This document shows positions 61,051 to 64,000 of a DNA stretch of 64,000 nucleotides, piece after piece. The notes under the pieces are model-generated. The model worked only from the letters and a program-made list of their open reading frames with translations. It was not told the DNA's origin and searched no databases. Source of the DNA: Pipra filicauda (taxonomy: Eukaryota > Chordata > Aves > Passeriformes > Pipridae); the NCBI RefSeq assembly GCF_003945595.2, contig NW_024104405.1, forward strand, positions 110,748 to 174,747, in the 5' to 3' direction. The position numbers and the translations under genes are program-made. The number at the start of each line of letters is the position of its first letter. Position 1 is the stretch's first letter.

Positions 61051-61730
61051 GGGAAAGGCAGGGTCACATCCTGCCTGGGGCTCAGGCTGAGGGGTGGTGC
61101 CCTCTGCTCTGGGAGAAGGGTTTGAGGTCACACCAGGAAAGCCTTGTGAGCCACCAAGGGGGGAAGAGACTAATTCAGCTGAAAAGTTCGGAGCTGGAAG
61201 GGGAGACCCACAGGAGAGACCCAGAGGTGTCCATGGGTCCTTCCTACCAAGAATTGGGAAGAAAAGGGGAGGACAAAACAGCGCCTAAGCCGACCACACT
61301 ATGTTCCTATTTCTGCTTGGACAAATAAACATTATTCCCATCCTTTTCAGGAGGCTTCCCGCATTTCCCTCTGGGTTCCTCCCTAGTATGCAGCTGACAA
61401 AGATGCTGCAAAGCCAGGCAGGAACAGGGCTCTGATGCTGAGGGATTCTCAGGGACACCAAGAGGAGAGAAAATGCTTCTTTTTCCAAAGCAGCAGATGG
61501 TTTTTTCCCCCCGGGGAAGGAGCTTAACTTGCAATTTACCTGCTGCCAAGTTCAGGGATCACAGCATCTCTCTGAAGTCACAGCAAGGTCCGGATCAGGA
61601 CTGTGCAAAGCTGAAAGTAGGGATGTGATGGGAAACACGGGAGAGCCAACACTCCTAAATGCAGGTTAAGATGGTCTCCAGGTAGTGCACAGGGTGTGGA
61701 GAACTCATAACAAGGGTTGACTTAGAGAAA

Positions 61731-61865
61731 CTGTGGCTGCTCCATCCCTGGAAGTGTCCAAGGCCAGGTTGGACAGGGCTTGGAGCAACCTGGGATAGTG
61801 GAAGTTGTTCCTGCCCATGGCAGGGGGTGGAACAAGATGACCCAAACAATTCTGGAATTTTATGA
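61731..61865 (+). mobile_element. CR1 LINE 3' end
   Basis: CCATCCCTGGAAGTGTCCAA, GGTTGGACAGGGCTTGGAGC, CCTGCCCATGGCAGGGGGTG and a degenerate terminal TTCTGGAATTTTATGA. Confidence 0.95.
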
Positions 61866-63409
61866 CTGGCTAAACTTTGCCCACTAACTGATCCCATGAA
61901 CAAAACATGTTTTACACAGACACCACTGCTAAAGGCAGCATCCCAAATCTCCCTCCTGCTTCTGCCATACTCTGAAAAGGAGCACCAAGGAGCAAGAGCT
62001 GGTGTGAAAGGAGCAAAGAACAGGCACAAACCTGCCAAAATCGAGGACAAAGTGATGGCAACACCAACCAACAGAGAAAAAACAGTCACCACACACTTTT
62101 CCTCCACCAGGACGCACATTGTCAGCCAAAGAGATGTAAGTTTGGTTCAGCCTCAGTTAAGGGGGGGGAGAATTAAAAGAAAGTGTTCAATTTATTCCTC
62201 ATTTATAGCCAAGTAGCCAGTATATTGCTTCTCTCGTTCCCCAAATCACCCACTGTCAGTATGTTTAGAAACAAGTTGGAAATTAATGTCCTTGCTGCGT
62301 GTGGCTGTCAGAAGAGACAAGGGATTTCTTTGGAGGGTCACTTTTTCATTAGTGTGTTTTAATTACTGCTGGGTGAAACCATGGAGCTGCCCTGGATATG
62401 CACCTTTTTGGAAGCTGTTGAGTCAGATCCATCTAAGCACAGCACTGATGAAGATTTGGGAATGGGCAGGATCCCACCCATCACTGCAGTGGCAACACAG
62501 CTCAGACTGGAAAACTGGCAGTGGGACTGGTGCCTTGGAAAAGGACAAAACCCCCAGATTTCACCTTGGAAAAGGACAAAAAAAAAAAAGTAGAAATACA
62601 TTAATTCACCTGAGCTTTTGGAGACCTCCTCATGTTAGCTCCTCCAAGGAGAGAAACTTCCAGAAGGTGGGACACCTTATCCTGCTCCAGATACCTAAAC
62701 CCTCAGAGCTCATCTCACAAAACTCCGCCCAAGTTTTAGGTCCAAGGACCTTCTGTACCAAGGTCAGTGCTGCTGTGATTGTGAGACTGGGAGAGGTATC
62801 TGCAGTCAGGCACTGGAGAGGATATTCCATCAATATCTTGGTTATTAAAAGCTTCTTCTCCACGTAAAGAAATAAAAAGGTGCCATTCTATAAGGTTATT
62901 TCTTTGGTTTCAGTATAACTTGGGAGAAAAAAAAAAAAGAAGTTAATCATGTTCCCAATATTCCCTTTCAGCTCAAACTAGTTTTTAATGTTACTACATA
63001 CAAAAAGACAGGTTAGTCAGTCACTCTTGAGTCTTCCCAAGAACTACAGAGATTCCCCCCCAGGTAAAACCAGGCACTTCGAAAACACAGAAGAAACACA
63101 TGTTTTAACCCTCAGAAAAAGGAGAAAATCCAACCACAACCCCCCGCAGATCTATCGAGGGCGACTTGATGGGACAAACCCTGACTGTGATGGGACAAAG
63201 CACGGCTGTCACGTCGTTCTCAGGGAGCTTCTCCTGACATCAGGATCAAGGAGAGCCCGAGGAAACTGGACACGACCTTCCCTCAACCCTGAGCTTTCTC
63301 CCCTCGCCCATCCCCGCTCCCAGTTTGACAGCAAATAAAGAGAAAATCGAGCACTGGCGAACAGGGAGTGCAACGTGGGTGCTGCAGCACCTTGGCGGGG
63401 TGATCGGAC
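61866..63409. other. Non-coding stretch, nothing recognised
   Basis: Contains a small two-copy duplication with a CCTTGGAAAAGGACAAA core (62,533 and 62,564, period 31) and short G and A runs. No gene supported. Confidence 0.55.
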
Positions 63410-64000
63410 TGGGAAAGGGCAAAATTCAACCGGGAAATGGTAAAATTCAACCGGGAAAGGGCAAAATTCAACTGGGAAATGGTAAAATTCAGCTGGGAAA
63501 GGGTAAAATTCAACCGGGAAAGGGCAAAATTCAACCGGGAAAGGGCAAAATTCAACTGGGAAATGGTAAAATTCAGCCGGGAAAGGGCAAAGTTCAACTG
63601 GGAAAGGGCAAAGTTCAACTGGGAAAGGGCAAAATTCAACTGGGAAATGGTAAAATTCAGCTGGGAAAGGGCAAAATTCAGCTGGGAAAGGGCAAAATTC
63701 AGCTGGGAAAGGGCAAAATTCAACCGGGAAAGGGCAAAATTCAACCGGGAAAGGGCAAAATTCAACTGGGAAAGGGTAAAATTCAGCTGGGAAAGGGCAA
63801 AATTCAACTGGGAAAGGGCAAAATTCAACTGGGAAATGGTAAAATTCAACCGGGAAATGGTAAAATTCAGCCGGGAAAGGGCAAAGTTCAACTGGGAAAG
63901 GGCAAAGTTCAGCTGGGAAAGGGCAAAATTCAGCTGGGAAAGGGCAAAATTCAGCTGGGAAAGGGTAAAATTCAGCTGGGAAAGGGCAAAATTCAACCGG
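63410..64000. repeat. 21-bp minisatellite, 28 full units, continues past the window
   Basis: Unit pattern YGGGAAAKGGYAAARTTCAR then C: exactly 21 bases with no indels through 28 units, plus three bases of unit 29. Variation is confined to five positions. Units carrying AAATGGT are numbers 2, 4, 8, 12, 21 and 22; units carrying AAAGTTC are 9, 10, 23 and 24. Because 21 is a multiple of three and no stop arises, a heptad LNFALSQ-like frame stays open on the minus strand. Confidence 0.97.

Noticed and set aside
63283..63996. 237-residue minus-strand open frame of LNFALSQ-like heptads as a repetitive protein
   Set aside because: The frame is open because the 21-base unit is a multiple of three and lacks a stop. 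The non-repeat end has no recognisable domain and there is no start or splice context.
21400..64000. TBX5 coding exons on the right side
   Set aside because: No T-box-like translation was recognised on either strand. The assignment to the RBM19-TBX5 interval rests only on known vertebrate synteny.

Overview
The window looks like a piece of a bird nuclear genome. It carries a spliced vertebrate gene with short GT-AG introns, and about a dozen 3'-truncated copies of the avian/reptilian LINE CR1, recognisable from the conserved CR1 3' end. I see no bacterial, organellar or viral gene. The species cannot be named from the sequence alone.

Left third (1-21,400): one protein-coding gene on the minus strand, RBM19, the nucleolar six-RRM ribosome-biogenesis factor orthologous to yeast Mrd1. 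I placed 21 consecutive coding exons from the start codon at 21,209 down to 4,738. They have mutually consistent phases and encode about 848 residues: RRM1 to RRM5 complete, plus the start of RRM6. The last roughly 110 residues are not in positions 1-4,737, so that stretch is an incomplete intron 21. Notable details are a GC-AG intron 7, a CAGCAG (NAGNAG) acceptor before exon 6, and a 13-glutamate tract before RRM5. The gene starts in a CpG island (about 20,930-21,660) with an E-box, a YY1-like motif and paired RFX-like half sites.

Right two thirds (21,400-64,000): no protein-coding gene that I can support. In other vertebrates the 5' side of RBM19 faces TBX5 across a large gene desert rich in enhancers, so this is probably the RBM19-proximal part of that desert (inference from known synteny; no TBX5 exon is present). 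It holds CR1 fragments, several AT-rich blocks that look like conserved non-coding elements, a GATA-motif cluster (27,813-28,244), an isolated CpG island (34,370-34,800), a GC-rich block with a strong splice-donor-like site (60,400-61,050), and a diverged duplicated non-coding segment (40,717-40,935 and 43,457-43,648). A 21-bp minisatellite (63,410 to the window end) runs off the right edge.

I did not find a clearly new biological system. The items most worth a second look are the duplicated non-coding element, the orphan CpG island, the minisatellite with its open reading frame, and the non-canonical splice features of RBM19.
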